This document shows, piece after piece, positions 19,732 to 29,184 of a stretch of 64,000 nucleotides of DNA. The stretch is taken from assembly GCA_021785515.1 (NCBI GenBank), contig JAJYEX010000003.1, positions 248,001-312,000 of the forward strand, in the 5' to 3' direction. The DNA is from Pseudomonadota bacterium. Lineage in GTDB: Bacteria > Pseudomonadota > Gammaproteobacteria > Acidiferrobacterales > UBA6901. How positions within the stretch are numbered: position 1 is the stretch's first letter; the number at the start of each line of letters is the position of its first letter. The position numbers and the translations under genes are program-made. Below the pieces are notes generated by a model, which made no database searches, was not told the DNA's origin, and worked only from the letters and a program-made list of their open reading frames with translations.

Positions 19732-21351
19732 ATGTCGGAATCGGGCAAGTACACGCTGTTGGGCGCACTGTTCGGGCTGTGTTTTCCGCTCGGCTCACTC
19801 GCCTTTCTGTGGCTTAGCGGCCAGGTACCGGCGGCGCACGGGCTGTCGGGTGTCCTGGTGCAAGCCCATGCCGGCTGCCCGTTGCTCTACGTGATCGACA
19901 CCGCACCTTTTTTCCTCGGCCTGTTCGCCTGGTTTGCCGGCGTGCGCCAGGACCGTATCCGGAAGTTTTCAGAAGGGCTGGAATCGCAGGTGGCGGAGAA
20001 GACCGAGTCGCTGTTGCACGCCCTGAACGAGGCACAAAGGGCTAATGAAACCATCATCCACATGGCTGAACACGATGCTCTGACCGACTTGTTGAACCGC
20101 AGACGCTTTCAGGCGGAACTCGAGCGCTGGATCCAGCACGCGGTCCGGCATCAGCGTGCGGTGGCTGTGCTCTTTATCGATCTTGACTGGCTGAAGCAGA
20201 TCAACGATACCTATGGTCATCCCGCGGGTGACAGCTATCTGCTTAAGGCGACGGAAACGCTGCACCGTGGTCTGCGTACCACGGACTACATTGCGCGTTG
20301 GGGCGGGGATGAGTTTGCGGTACTGCTGCCTGAGACCACGGCCGAAACCGCCGCCGGGGTCGCGAACAAGCTGCTGGCGCTGTTCAATTCCACCTCAGTG
20401 CCGGTCGACGGAAAACAGTTGCCCATCTCCGCAAGCATCGGGATCGCGTTGATGCCCGACCATACCGCATCGGCGACCGAGCTTTTGATACGTGCCGATG
20501 CGGCGATGTACGAAGCCAAGCAGGCCGGTCGCGGTTGCTGGCGGATGTACTCGGCGTCCAGCGGGGAAGTCAAGCACGTCCAGGAGAAGGCCAGCTGGGA
20601 GGGGCGCATCCGCCGCGCGCTGGAGGCCGACCAGTTCCTGCTTCTCTACCAGCCGCTCGTCGATCTGCGTGACCAGAAGACGCATCACTACGAGGCGTTG
20701 CTGCGCATGGAGGATCGGGATGGACTGCTGATCACGCCCGGCATGTTCCTGGAGAGCGCCGAGCAGTTCGATCTGAGCGTGTCGATAGACCGGATGGTCA
20801 TACGCAAGGTGGCGCACAAGCTCTCGGTGCTGGGTGACCAGGAACCGGAGAGCATCCTGTCGGTCAACCTTTCCCGCAAGACCCTCGCTGACGCCGGTTT
20901 CATCGGACACGTCGCCACCGTGGTGGAGCGCGCGGGAGTTGATCCACGGCGGATCGGGTTTGAGATTGCGGAACGCATCGTGCTGGAAGACCCGGGGCGT
21001 GCCCGCAGGCTGGCTGGCGAAATCCGCGGTGCCGGCCATGCACTGATTCTGGATGATTTCAGTGGAGGGCTGGGATCGTTCGGCCAACTGCGTCAGCTTG
21101 CGCCCGCCTTGCTGAAGCTCGATGCCGGGTTGCTGTGCGATGTTGCAGGCAATGATGAGATGAGGCGCCTGGTGATCTCGCTGGTATCGATGGCCCATGA
21201 ACTCGGCATCGAGGTGGCCGCGAAATCCATCGAGGATCCGGCGGTTCTCGAAATCCTCGGCAAACTCGGCATTGATTACGCGCAGGGTTTCGCGGTAGGC
21301 AGGCCACTTGAAGTGATAGAACAGGTGGTACGCCAGAAGCGTCGCGCCTGA
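19732..21351 (+). CDS. Membrane-anchored GGDEF-EAL protein
   Basis: A 539-residue c-di-GMP turnover protein. Two membrane helices (about 7-29 and 53-70) and a coiled coil (75-105) precede a GGDEF domain with intact RWGGDEF (about 191-195) and an RTTD inhibitory site five residues before it. The EAL domain (about 285-530) keeps EAL in YEALLRM, the Asn in SVNLS, Glu in FEIAE, DDF and LKLD, but the usual AEGVE reads AAKSIE. Cyclase activity looks intact; phosphodiesterase activity is doubtful. It has its own upstream gap of 225 bases. Confidence 0.9.
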   Translation: MSESGKYTLLGALFGLCFPLGSLAFLWLSGQVPAAHGLSGVLVQAHAGCPLLYVIDTAPFFLGLFAWFAGVRQDRIRKFSEGLESQVAEKTESLLHALNEAQRANETIIHMAEHDALTDLLNRRRFQAELERWIQHAVRHQRAVAVLFIDLDWLKQINDTYGHPAGDSYLLKATETLHRGLRTTDYIARWGGDEFAVLLPETTAETAAGVANKLLALFNSTSVPVDGKQLPISASIGIALMPDHTASATELLIRADAAMYEAKQAGRGCWRMYSASSGEVKHVQEKASWEGRIRRALEADQFLLLYQPLVDLRDQKTHHYEALLRMEDRDGLLITPGMFLESAEQFDLSVSIDRMVIRKVAHKLSVLGDQEPESILSVNLSRKTLADAGFIGHVATVVERAGVDPRRIGFEIAERIVLEDPGRARRLAGEIRGAGHALILDDFSGGLGSFGQLRQLAPALLKLDAGLLCDVAGNDEMRRLVISLVSMAHELGIEVAAKSIEDPAVLEILGKLGIDYAQGFAVGRPLEVIEQVVRQKRRA

Positions 21352-21420
21352 TGCGGGTAGCGGGTCGCAGGCAACGTTGTTCGCTGGCGGGCATCCGGCG
21401 ATCGCCGGAGTTTGCCGCGC

Positions 21421-22401
21421 TCAGCGCTCCAACCCGGCAGGCCACAGCCGCGCCGCACCGCGCACGCCCGAACTGTCACCGTGGATGTTGGGAAGGATCA
21501 GGGTCTGCAGCTCGTCGTTGAAAACGTGACGGGCGACCTGGGCCCGCCCCTCGTCATAGAGACGGGCGATGTTGGACAGGCCCCCGCCCAGTATGACGGC
21601 GTCCGGGTCGACGATGTTGATCACCGTGGCCAGCGCCCGGCCGAAGCGCGCGAGGTACCTCTGCATGGCCGCCTCCGCCCGGTCATCGCCGGCCTGCGCC
21701 AGCGTGACGATGGTGCGCGCATCGGGCGTACTGCTGTCGCCGGCGTGACCTGCTCCCCGGGCATCGCGCGGGTTCCGGGACCTGTCATGTGTCCCCGGTG
21801 ACAGCTGGGCGTAATCCCGCTCCAGGCCCGGACCGGAAAGCAGCGTCTCCACGCAGCCACGGCGGCCGCAGTAGCAGGCCGGGCCATCCGGGTCGAGCGG
21901 GTTGTGGCCCCACTCGCCGGCTATGTGCTGCAGGCCCTCCACGAGCTGGCCCCGCACGACGAGGCCGCCGCCCACCCCGGTGCCGATGATGACGCCGAAT
22001 ATGACCTGTTGACCGCGTCCGGCTCCGTCGATCGCTTCGCTCAGGGCGAAGCAGTTGGCGTCATTGGCAATCCGGATCGGACGCCCGAGCATGGCTTCCA
22101 GATCGCGCCGGACCGGTCTGCCGTTGAGGCAGGTGGTGTTGGAGTTCTTGAGCAGGTCGGTGCGTGCAGAGACCGATCCGGGCGTGCCGATGCCCACCGG
22201 ACAGGGACCGCCGGCCCGCTGTTCCAGCTCAAGGGCCAAGTCGCGGACGCATTCCAGGATGGCGTCGTAACCCTGCTGACGCGGAGTGGCGCGGCGCTCA
22301 CGGGCCACGATGGTCCCTTGCGGGTCCATGAGAATACCCTCAGTCTTGGTGCCGCCGAGGTCGATGCCGATGCGCAGCGCTGGCGGGTTTGGGGTATTCA
22401 T
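21421..22401 (-). CDS. ROK family sugar kinase
   Basis: A 326-residue cytosolic kinase. The N-terminal ATP-binding loop is DLGGTKTEG (residues 14-22), the ROK signature GTGVGGGLV is near 130, the catalytic Asp region reads ANDANCFAL, and the zinc motif CYCGRRGC (about 176-183) is intact. Likely substrates are fructose, mannose, glucose or N-acetylglucosamine; the sequence does not decide. The start is ATG 22401. An unusually long Arg/Gly/Asp-rich insertion follows LSPGTHDRS. Confidence 0.88.
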   Translation of the reverse strand: MNTPNPPALRIGIDLGGTKTEGILMDPQGTIVARERRATPRQQGYDAILECVRDLALELEQRAGGPCPVGIGTPGSVSARTDLLKNSNTTCLNGRPVRRDLEAMLGRPIRIANDANCFALSEAIDGAGRGQQVIFGVIIGTGVGGGLVVRGQLVEGLQHIAGEWGHNPLDPDGPACYCGRRGCVETLLSGPGLERDYAQLSPGTHDRSRNPRDARGAGHAGDSSTPDARTIVTLAQAGDDRAEAAMQRYLARFGRALATVINIVDPDAVILGGGLSNIARLYDEGRAQVARHVFNDELQTLILPNIHGDSSGVRGAARLWPAGLER

Positions 22402-22472
22402 AAGCCGTGGCCTGTTCCGAAAATGCGGGTTCCGCTGCAGTAAGCCCCTTGCCGGCAATCCGCGTGTTGCCT

Positions 22473-23174
22473 TCAGTCCAGACCCTGCAGCCAGCGGGTG
22501 TAGATCGTATCGGCAACCTGGTGCAGGCGGTCGATACGTTCCTCTAGGGCTTCCGCCATCTGTCCGGCGTTCTGCACGGTGGGTGATGGCCGGGAGATCT
22601 CGGCGTGCCCGATGCGCGCCCAGTTGTGAACCATGGTCGGCAGCATTTCGACGTGGCACTGCAGTCCGAGGGCTTTGCCAGTCACAAACCCCTGGTTGGC
22701 GCAGGTGTCGTTGGTGAGGATGCGGTCGGCGCCCCGGGGAATCGTGAAGGTTTCCCCATGCCAGTGAAAGACCTCGAATTCCCGGGGCAGCGGGCCCAGC
22801 CAGTCATCGGCAGCGGCGCCTGCCGCCCGTCTGACCGGAAACCAGCCGATTTCGCGTGTTCCGTTAGGTGCCACGGAGCCTCCAAGCGCCTTGCTGAGGA
22901 GTTGTCCCCCGAGGCAGTGGCCGAGCACCGGCCGGTCCGCTTCCATGGTTTGCACAATCAGTCGCAGCAGCGGAGGAATCCACGGCAGGGGGTCATTGAC
23001 GCTCATCGGCCCGCCCATGAGCACCAGTGCGCTGCTGTCCGCGATGTGTTCGGGAACGGGTTCGTTCTGATCGATGCGAATGAGACGATGGGGCAGCTTG
23101 TGCCGGTCCAGAAAACGGGCGAAATAGCCGGGCCCTTCGCCGGCGGCATGACGGAAGATCAATATTTCCTTCAT
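22473..23174 (-). CDS. Class I glutamine amidotransferase-like protein
   Basis: A 233-residue single-domain protein. It has the nucleophile elbow GHCLGGQLLSKALGG with the catalytic Cys near residue 87 and the His/Glu pair in LQCHVEM (about 172-175), plus a FHWHGETF loop. It resembles stand-alone GMP synthase-like amidotransferases of unknown ammonia acceptor. It lies between the ROK kinase and hypE on the same strand, with no known functional link to either. Confidence 0.85.
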   Translation of the reverse strand: MKEILIFRHAAGEGPGYFARFLDRHKLPHRLIRIDQNEPVPEHIADSSALVLMGGPMSVNDPLPWIPPLLRLIVQTMEADRPVLGHCLGGQLLSKALGGSVAPNGTREIGWFPVRRAAGAAADDWLGPLPREFEVFHWHGETFTIPRGADRILTNDTCANQGFVTGKALGLQCHVEMLPTMVHNWARIGHAEISRPSPTVQNAGQMAEALEERIDRLHQVADTIYTRWLQGLD

Positions 23175-23286
23175 GTCGGCATTCTAGCGTGAGTAACGTG
23201 CCCGGAGAAACGGTATCGTCATCCCAGATGACAAACCCGCCCCGCGGCAACGTCCGTCGGGTATCGCCCGGGGAGATCGTCTCCGT

Positions 23287-24306
23287 TCAGCAAATGCGCG
23301 GCAGCGGGTCGTCCTCGAGTTCTTCAAGGTAGCGCTCACCACCTAGCGCCGTCTGCATACTGACCGCGGAACCAGGACCGGTGATCCGGCCGATGGCCAT
23401 CGCCTCCTTGCCCTGCGGCAGCTTTCGCCAGGCGGCGAGTGCCGCCTCCGCGTCGGCCTCGGCGAGCACGGCTACCACGCGGCCTTCACAGGCAAGATAC
23501 AAGGGGTCATAGCCCAGCATTTCACACACTGAGCGTACCGCGTCGCGCACCGGTATCTGCTGTTCGTGCAGGCGCACCCCGAGACCGGTGGCGCGGCTGA
23601 TTTCGTGCGCAACCGTAGCGAGTCCGCCGCGCGTCGGGTCGCGCATGAAACGCAGGCCCGGCAGCGGCAGCAACGCCTGCGTGAGCGGCAGCACGCTGGC
23701 CGCGTCGGAATGAAGGTCGCTGCGCAGGCCAAACTCCTCACGCGCAAGCATCACAGCGATGCCATGGTCTCCGACCGGTCCGCTCACTAATACGGTGTCA
23801 CCGTCGCGAATGTGCGGCATGCCGAGGGACAGGCCGGGCGGGCGCAGCCCTATGCCGGTCATGGCGATGTACAGTCCGCCACCTTCGCCGCGACGCACGA
23901 CCTTGGTGTCGCCGGTAACTACCTGCACGCCGGACGCGGCCGCGGCACGGGCGAGACTCGCCACGATTCGCTCGAGTTGGGCGATTTCCAGGCCCTCTTC
24001 TATGATGGTGCCGAGACTCAGGTACAGGGGCAGGGCACCGGAGACCGCGAGGTCGTTGACCGTGCCATGTACCGCCAGCGAACCGATGTCGCCACCGGGA
24101 AACTCGAGCGGCTGGACCGTAAACCCGTCCGTGGTGACCATCAGTTCGCCGGCATCTAGCGGTACGGCTGCGGCGTCGGTGCGGACGTCGAGTAGCGGAC
24201 CGGACAGCTGCCGGACAAAAAGCTGCTCGATCAGCTCGCGCATGAAGCGGCCGCCGTTTCCGTGTGCCAGGGATATACGGGTATCGGCAGGTTTGTCGGG
24301 TTTCAT
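23287..24306 (-). CDS. hypE: Hydrogenase maturation protein HypE
   Basis: Makes the cyanide ligands of the [NiFe] active site by dehydrating its C-terminal thiocarboxamide. The 339-residue product has the PurM-like fold (HGNGGRFMRELI at the start, TGDTKVV near 147) and ends exactly in PRIC, the invariant carbamoyl-accepting Cys. It lies 36 bases after the hypF stop. It is the last gene of the maturation run on this strand. Confidence 0.96.
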   Translation of the reverse strand: MKPDKPADTRISLAHGNGGRFMRELIEQLFVRQLSGPLLDVRTDAAAVPLDAGELMVTTDGFTVQPLEFPGGDIGSLAVHGTVNDLAVSGALPLYLSLGTIIEEGLEIAQLERIVASLARAAAASGVQVVTGDTKVVRRGEGGGLYIAMTGIGLRPPGLSLGMPHIRDGDTVLVSGPVGDHGIAVMLAREEFGLRSDLHSDAASVLPLTQALLPLPGLRFMRDPTRGGLATVAHEISRATGLGVRLHEQQIPVRDAVRSVCEMLGYDPLYLACEGRVVAVLAEADAEAALAAWRKLPQGKEAMAIGRITGPGSAVSMQTALGGERYLEELEDDPLPRIC

Positions 24307-24342
24307 ATGGGGGTTGTCACGTGCCGGGCGGGCATGGGGATT

Positions 24343-26640
24343 CTAGCGGTTTTCCAGTTGGGCCTGCCGCTCCACGATCTGGCCGAAACTGATGCCGGCA
24401 TCGTTGCAGGGCAGCTCACACGGAAGGTATACCGTAAAGCCGTCATCCCGCAACAAGGTTGCCGCCTGCTCGCTCAGCACCCGGTTCTGGAACACGCCGC
24501 CGGTAAGCCCGACGGCATCGAACCGGTGCGTGCGCTGCACGGCGCGGGCCTGTTGCAGTATGGCCTGCGCCAAGCTTGCATGAAAGCCGGCGGCGCGCTC
24601 TCCGACGGGTAGGGCTGCATCAGCCAGGAAGGGCACGAGCGGCGCCCAGTCGCATTCCCACATCCCGTCAGACGAGCGCTGCAGGGACAGCGCCGGCCCG
24701 GTGGCCGGCATGGTGCATGCCGCCTCCAGATACATGGGGCCCTGGCCCTCGAAACTCGCGCGATGCAGCAGTCCTGTGAGTGAGGCGGCGGCATCGAACA
24801 GCCTTCCGGCAGCCGTCGAGCGCGGGCTGTTGAGACGCCGCTGCCACGCAGCGTGCAGGAGCTCCGTGTCTTCGGGACAGGAATCCCAGCCGTATCCGCT
24901 CTCCCAGCACAGCGCCGCCGCACTGCGCCACGGTTGCCGAACGGCGTGCTCCCCGCCCGGAAGATGGAATGGCCGCAGGTGCCCCACCCGCCGCCAGCCT
25001 CCAGGACGGCCGAGCAGCGCCTCGCCGCCCCACAGTGTTCCGTCCTCGCCGTAGCCCGCACCGTCCCAGGTGAACACCAGCCAGCTGTCCACCTGCGGGC
25101 ATTCACCGGCGAGGGCCGAAGCATGGGCATGGTGATGAAAGACTTCTGCCAGCGGCAGGCCGCAACGCCTGGCCCAGCGCGTGCTGCCATAGCGTGGATG
25201 GGCGTCACAGATCACCGCGGCCGCCTGTACACCATACAGTTTCTGCAGATCACCAGCCACCTGTGCAAAGACCTCGAGGCTACGCACCGAATCCAGGTCG
25301 CCGATATGCGGTGAGACCACCACGCGATCGTCCCAGGCGATGGCCACCGTGTTCTTCGAGTGGCCGCCCACAGCCAGCAGCGGCTGTGCGAGGCGCAGCG
25401 GCAGATGGCGTTCGACCGGCGCAACTCCGCGCCCGAGGCGCAGCGGCCGCGGGCGACGCGCGATGACGCGGTACACAGCGTCATCGGCCGGCCGTTCGAT
25501 GGGGCGGTTGTGATGCAGGCTTGCGTCAGCCACTGTTCCCAGACGCTCTTCGACGCTGTTGCGTTCCGTCAGGACCGGCTCGCCGCTCACGTTGGCCGAG
25601 GTCGCCACCACGGGGGTGCCAAGATCGGCAAGCAGAAGGTGGTGTAGCGGACTGTAGGGCAGCATCACGCCGATTTCCGCAAGCCCCGGGGCAATCTCCG
25701 CACACAGGGGGTTGTCGCCCGGTTTTCTGGGACACAGCACAATCGGGCGGGCCGGTGACCGCAGCCAGGCTGCCGATTCCTCATCGAGTACCACGGCTTC
25801 GCGCACCGCATCGAGCCCGTCCCGGCCGCGCAGCGGAAACATCACGGCGAGCGGCTTGTGCGGACGCGGTTTGCATCGGCGCAGGCGTCCGACCGCCGCG
25901 GCGTCCAGCCCATTGCACATCAGGTGATAACCCCCCACACCCTTGACCGCGATGATCTGCCCGGCGCGCAGCGCAGCGACGGCGGCGGTGAGCGCTGCCT
26001 CGGCGCGCGCGGCCGCGACACCGGGGCGGCAAAATTCCGCGATGGGGCCGCAGACCGGACAGGCCACAGGCTCGGCGTGGAACCGGCGGTTGCCGGGATT
26101 CAGATACTCGCGCCGGCAGTCATCACAGAGCGTGAAATCCGCCATGGTTGTATTGGTCCGGTCGTACGGAAGCCGGCGGATGAGGGTATAGCGCGGACCG
26201 CACTGGGTGCAGTTGATGAACGGGTACCGGTAGCGCCGGTCCGCCGGATCCTGAAGTTCCCGCAGACAGTCGTCGCAGGCGAAGTAATCGGGCGGAAGGT
26301 GGACAGATGCGCCGGCGGCTTCGCTGCTTTCCAGGATGACGAAGGTGTCCAGAGGACGGTGGGTTGTATTTTTTTCCGAAATCAGCCGGGGTTGCGCCAG
26401 AGGGGGCGCCTCAGCCAGCAGTGCTGTGGCGAATGCATCCAGGCTGGCCGGCGTGCCCTGCGCCAGGATCTCGAGCTGACCGCCACGGTTCCGCACCCAG
26501 CCGCGCAGCGCATGCCGGTGCGCGATACGGTACACGAACGGGCGAAACCCCACGGCTTGGACCCGGCCGCCGAGGATCCAGAGCCGGGTTGCGGTCTGCA
26601 CCTGCTGCGTGTTGGACCCTTCCTGCGGCTCGTTCTGCAT
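24343..26640 (-). CDS. hypF: Carbamoyltransferase HypF
   Basis: Activates carbamoyl phosphate and transfers the carbamoyl group to HypE for cyanide synthesis. The 765-residue product has the complete domain order: acylphosphatase (GGRVQAVGFRPFVYR, about 24-38), two C4 zinc fingers (about 115-200), YrdC-like domain (about 210-390) and Kae1-like domain with HHHAHAS and DGAGYGEDG. I chose ATG 26640, ten bases after GGAG; a GTG at 26667 would add nine residues. A putative transporter gene separates it from hypB. Confidence 0.95.
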   Translation of the reverse strand: MQNEPQEGSNTQQVQTATRLWILGGRVQAVGFRPFVYRIAHRHALRGWVRNRGGQLEILAQGTPASLDAFATALLAEAPPLAQPRLISEKNTTHRPLDTFVILESSEAAGASVHLPPDYFACDDCLRELQDPADRRYRYPFINCTQCGPRYTLIRRLPYDRTNTTMADFTLCDDCRREYLNPGNRRFHAEPVACPVCGPIAEFCRPGVAAARAEAALTAAVAALRAGQIIAVKGVGGYHLMCNGLDAAAVGRLRRCKPRPHKPLAVMFPLRGRDGLDAVREAVVLDEESAAWLRSPARPIVLCPRKPGDNPLCAEIAPGLAEIGVMLPYSPLHHLLLADLGTPVVATSANVSGEPVLTERNSVEERLGTVADASLHHNRPIERPADDAVYRVIARRPRPLRLGRGVAPVERHLPLRLAQPLLAVGGHSKNTVAIAWDDRVVVSPHIGDLDSVRSLEVFAQVAGDLQKLYGVQAAAVICDAHPRYGSTRWARRCGLPLAEVFHHHAHASALAGECPQVDSWLVFTWDGAGYGEDGTLWGGEALLGRPGGWRRVGHLRPFHLPGGEHAVRQPWRSAAALCWESGYGWDSCPEDTELLHAAWQRRLNSPRSTAAGRLFDAAASLTGLLHRASFEGQGPMYLEAACTMPATGPALSLQRSSDGMWECDWAPLVPFLADAALPVGERAAGFHASLAQAILQQARAVQRTHRFDAVGLTGGVFQNRVLSEQAATLLRDDGFTVYLPCELPCNDAGISFGQIVERQAQLENR

Positions 26641-26780
26641 GTCATCGATGCTCCGCGGTCCCGGCACAATCAGGTCGGCACTCTTGTGCTGCCGGAAACC
26701 CGGACAGTTTGTGCCGACGGTATGCCCGGCGGACGGTGCATGCCAGCCGGCCGGCGATTACGGGCACCTCGGGCAGTTCT

Positions 26781-27707
26781 TTACTCCTGACCCATGGCCG
26801 GGCTTGTGCGCCGGTGCCGGCGGATCGCTTCGAGTGAAATGAACGTCAGCGCCGACCCGATCAGCAGCATGCCGAGCATTTCCGGTGTATCGGGAGCCTC
26901 GCCCAGCTGCAGGGCTGCGGCCAGCACACCTACTGCCGGGCTTGCCAGGGTACCGAGGCTTGCGACTCCAGCGGGAAGGGTATCGAGCGCATAGAGCCAC
27001 AGGAACCAGGCGAGCGCATTTGCCGGGAGCGCATTGTAGGCCAGCGCCCCGACAAACACCCAGTTCCAGTGCAACGGCGCGTGCGGCAGGACCAGTGCGA
27101 TGATTGTCAGGCCGACGGCTCCAAACAGCATCTGCCATGCCGTGAGCGCCAGCAGGTCGAGATGTACGTGCCGGCGCAGAATCTTGGCATACAAGGTGCC
27201 TGCCGCCCAGAAGATGCCGGCGGCCACGGCGATAAGGTCGCTGCCGAGTCCGCCCGTGGCGTGCCACGGTGCGATCACCAGCACCAGACCTGACAGACCG
27301 AGGACCACTGCAATCCGCTGCATGCCCGTCATGACTTCCCCGAGCGTGGTCCGGGCGAGGACGATGACCCAGAATGGCATCGTATAGACCAGCACCGCCA
27401 TCTTGCCGGCGGCCCCGCGTTCCAGGGCCCACATGGTTAGCCCGACAAAGCCCGTGGTCTGCAACAGTCCGAGCAAGGCGAGTCGGCCGGGAGCTTGCGG
27501 ACGCAGTCGCCGGCGCAGCGCCAGCAGTATGATGAAAAGACAGAGGGTACCCAGGACCGTGCGCAGGGCGGCGAAGTCGAACGGGCTTGCCGAGCGCAAT
27601 GCAAGCTTCATCACCACCCAGTTGTATCCCCAGATCAGGGACAGCAGGCAAAGAGCAGCCGCAGCGGCAAGTCGCGGATGCCTGGCAGCAAGACTTGAAA
27701 TGCTCAC
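26781..27707 (-). CDS. DMT superfamily transporter (EamA family)
   Basis: A 308-residue membrane protein with ten predicted helices in two EamA repeats, starting with SLIWGYNWVVMK (about 22-33). Members export amino acids or other metabolites; the substrate is unknown. The GTG start at 27707 has GGAG five bases upstream. It sits inside the hyp run between hypB (185 bases upstream) and hypF (140 bases downstream) and is not a known hydrogenase gene; nickel transport is not a property of this family. Confidence 0.87.
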   Translation of the reverse strand: MSISSLAARHPRLAAAAALCLLSLIWGYNWVVMKLALRSASPFDFAALRTVLGTLCLFIILLALRRRLRPQAPGRLALLGLLQTTGFVGLTMWALERGAAGKMAVLVYTMPFWVIVLARTTLGEVMTGMQRIAVVLGLSGLVLVIAPWHATGGLGSDLIAVAAGIFWAAGTLYAKILRRHVHLDLLALTAWQMLFGAVGLTIIALVLPHAPLHWNWVFVGALAYNALPANALAWFLWLYALDTLPAGVASLGTLASPAVGVLAAALQLGEAPDTPEMLGMLLIGSALTFISLEAIRRHRRTSPAMGQE

Positions 27708-27893
27708 AGATGCTCCAGCCAGGGTCGCCGCGGAACCGGTCGGCGAAGCCGTCGAAGACCAGGGTAAAACACAGGCTGCAGATACCGCCTGGCCCGTGCC
27801 GGTCAGGTGGCGACAGTGTTGTTGCTGCCGAATGACATGTCAAGGCAAACCCGCCCGCTCACGCATGGAGTTCGTGCCACAAAGCGCAGGGCC

Positions 27894-28754
27894 TCAGGAC
27901 TTTGCCGGAAGAAAGACGTATCCCGGGTGCGGGGATCGGGTTTCGGGGTGCTGCCGATGGCCGTCGGGTTGTATTGCCGGTCGGGCGGTCGTGCCCTGAA
28001 TCACGCGCCTGCGCTGTGCCGCAAGTTCTTGCCGCAACCACGCAATCCAGTTTTCCAGGCCATCGGACGATCGGGCCGAAAGCCGGATTGTGGGCGCCAC
28101 GCTCGCTAAGTGGCGCAATGCGGCTTCCGCCCGTTGCGGATCAAAATCTCCGAGAACCGCGAGCAGATCGGTCTTGGTAAGCACCATCAGGTCAGCAGCG
28201 CGGAACATCACCGGATACTTGGCCGGCTTGTCATCGCCCTCGGTGACGGAGAGAAGCGTCACGTTACGGTGGTGGCCCAGATCGAAGCTTGCCGGACACA
28301 CCAGGTTTCCGACATTTTCGATGAAGACAATGTCGAGGCCCGAAAGGGGCAGCTGGTGCAGGGCCTCGTGAACCATATGCGCATCGAGATGACAAGCGCT
28401 GCCCGTGGTGATCTGTATCGCCGGCACGCCTCTGGCGCGCACGCGCTGGGCGTCGTTTTCCGTTTCCAGGTCGCCTTCAATCACCGCGATCTGCAGTTCC
28501 CCGCGCAGCGCGTCGATGGTGGCCTCGAGCAGGGCGGTTTTGCCGGCACCCGGCGAGGACATGAGATTGACAGCAAGGACACTGTGGCGGTCGAAGTGCG
28601 CGCGGTTATGGCCGGCCTGGACATCATTCTCGTCGAGCAGGCTCTTGAGCACCGTCACTGCGGCTTTGCCGTCGGCAGTCCGGGACAGCCGCCCGCCGTC
28701 GCTGACCAGATGTTTGTTGCCAGAGGTGATGTTGCATCCGCAGCTGTCACACAT
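27894..28754 (-). CDS. hypB: Hydrogenase nickel incorporation GTPase HypB
   Basis: GTPase that delivers nickel to the hydrogenase large subunit with HypA. The 286-residue product starts MCDSCGCN, the N-terminal high-affinity nickel motif CxxCGC, has the P-loop SSPGAGKTAL (about 65-74), the metal site ACHLDAHMVH and LTKTDLL guanine specificity. A tail of about 40 residues rich in Pro, His and Arg extends past the usual end. It follows hypA by 43 bases. Confidence 0.95.
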   Translation of the reverse strand: MCDSCGCNITSGNKHLVSDGGRLSRTADGKAAVTVLKSLLDENDVQAGHNRAHFDRHSVLAVNLMSSPGAGKTALLEATIDALRGELQIAVIEGDLETENDAQRVRARGVPAIQITTGSACHLDAHMVHEALHQLPLSGLDIVFIENVGNLVCPASFDLGHHRNVTLLSVTEGDDKPAKYPVMFRAADLMVLTKTDLLAVLGDFDPQRAEAALRHLASVAPTIRLSARSSDGLENWIAWLRQELAAQRRRVIQGTTARPAIQPDGHRQHPETRSPHPGYVFLPAKS

Positions 28755-28797
28755 AACTTGCCTCCGGAACGTCAGTATTTGCAGAAAAAAGCCGCGA

Positions 28798-29184
28798 TCA
28801 GGGGGTGGCCGCCTGCTTAAGCGACGCAGACGGTGGATCGTCTGCATCCAGCTCCACGCTTGCCAGCAGCATTTCATCTCCGCTGACCAGACGAGTATGC
28901 CAATCCCCGCAGCGGGCGCAGACCAGATGGTTCACATCGGCCTCAGACTCGCAGCCGCAGCTTTGGCAGCGCACCCGCACGGGGGGCCGGTCGATGAGCA
29001 GCAGCGCGCTGCCCGCCACCGTGCCTGCCCGGGCGAGCAAATAGGCCCGCCGCAGGAGATCCGGATCGACGCCCGACAGCGGTCCGACGCTAACGCGGAT
29101 CGAGCGTACCGCGCGCGCCCGGTGCTGCAGCGCTACCGCTTCAACCTGGGCGATCAAGGATTGGCACACAGACAGTTCATGCAT
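28798..29184 (-). CDS. hypA: Hydrogenase nickel chaperone HypA
   Basis: Nickel and zinc protein that passes nickel to the large subunit. The 128-residue product starts MHELSV, with the nickel-binding His2, and has a zinc site of two CxxC pairs (CQSCGC and CARCG, about residues 73-97). The ATG at 29184 overlaps the hypC stop by eight bases. The tail DDPPSASLKQAATP is somewhat longer than in many homologues. Confidence 0.95.
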   Translation of the reverse strand: MHELSVCQSLIAQVEAVALQHRARAVRSIRVSVGPLSGVDPDLLRRAYLLARAGTVAGSALLLIDRPPVRVRCQSCGCESEADVNHLVCARCGDWHTRLVSGDEMLLASVELDADDPPSASLKQAATP

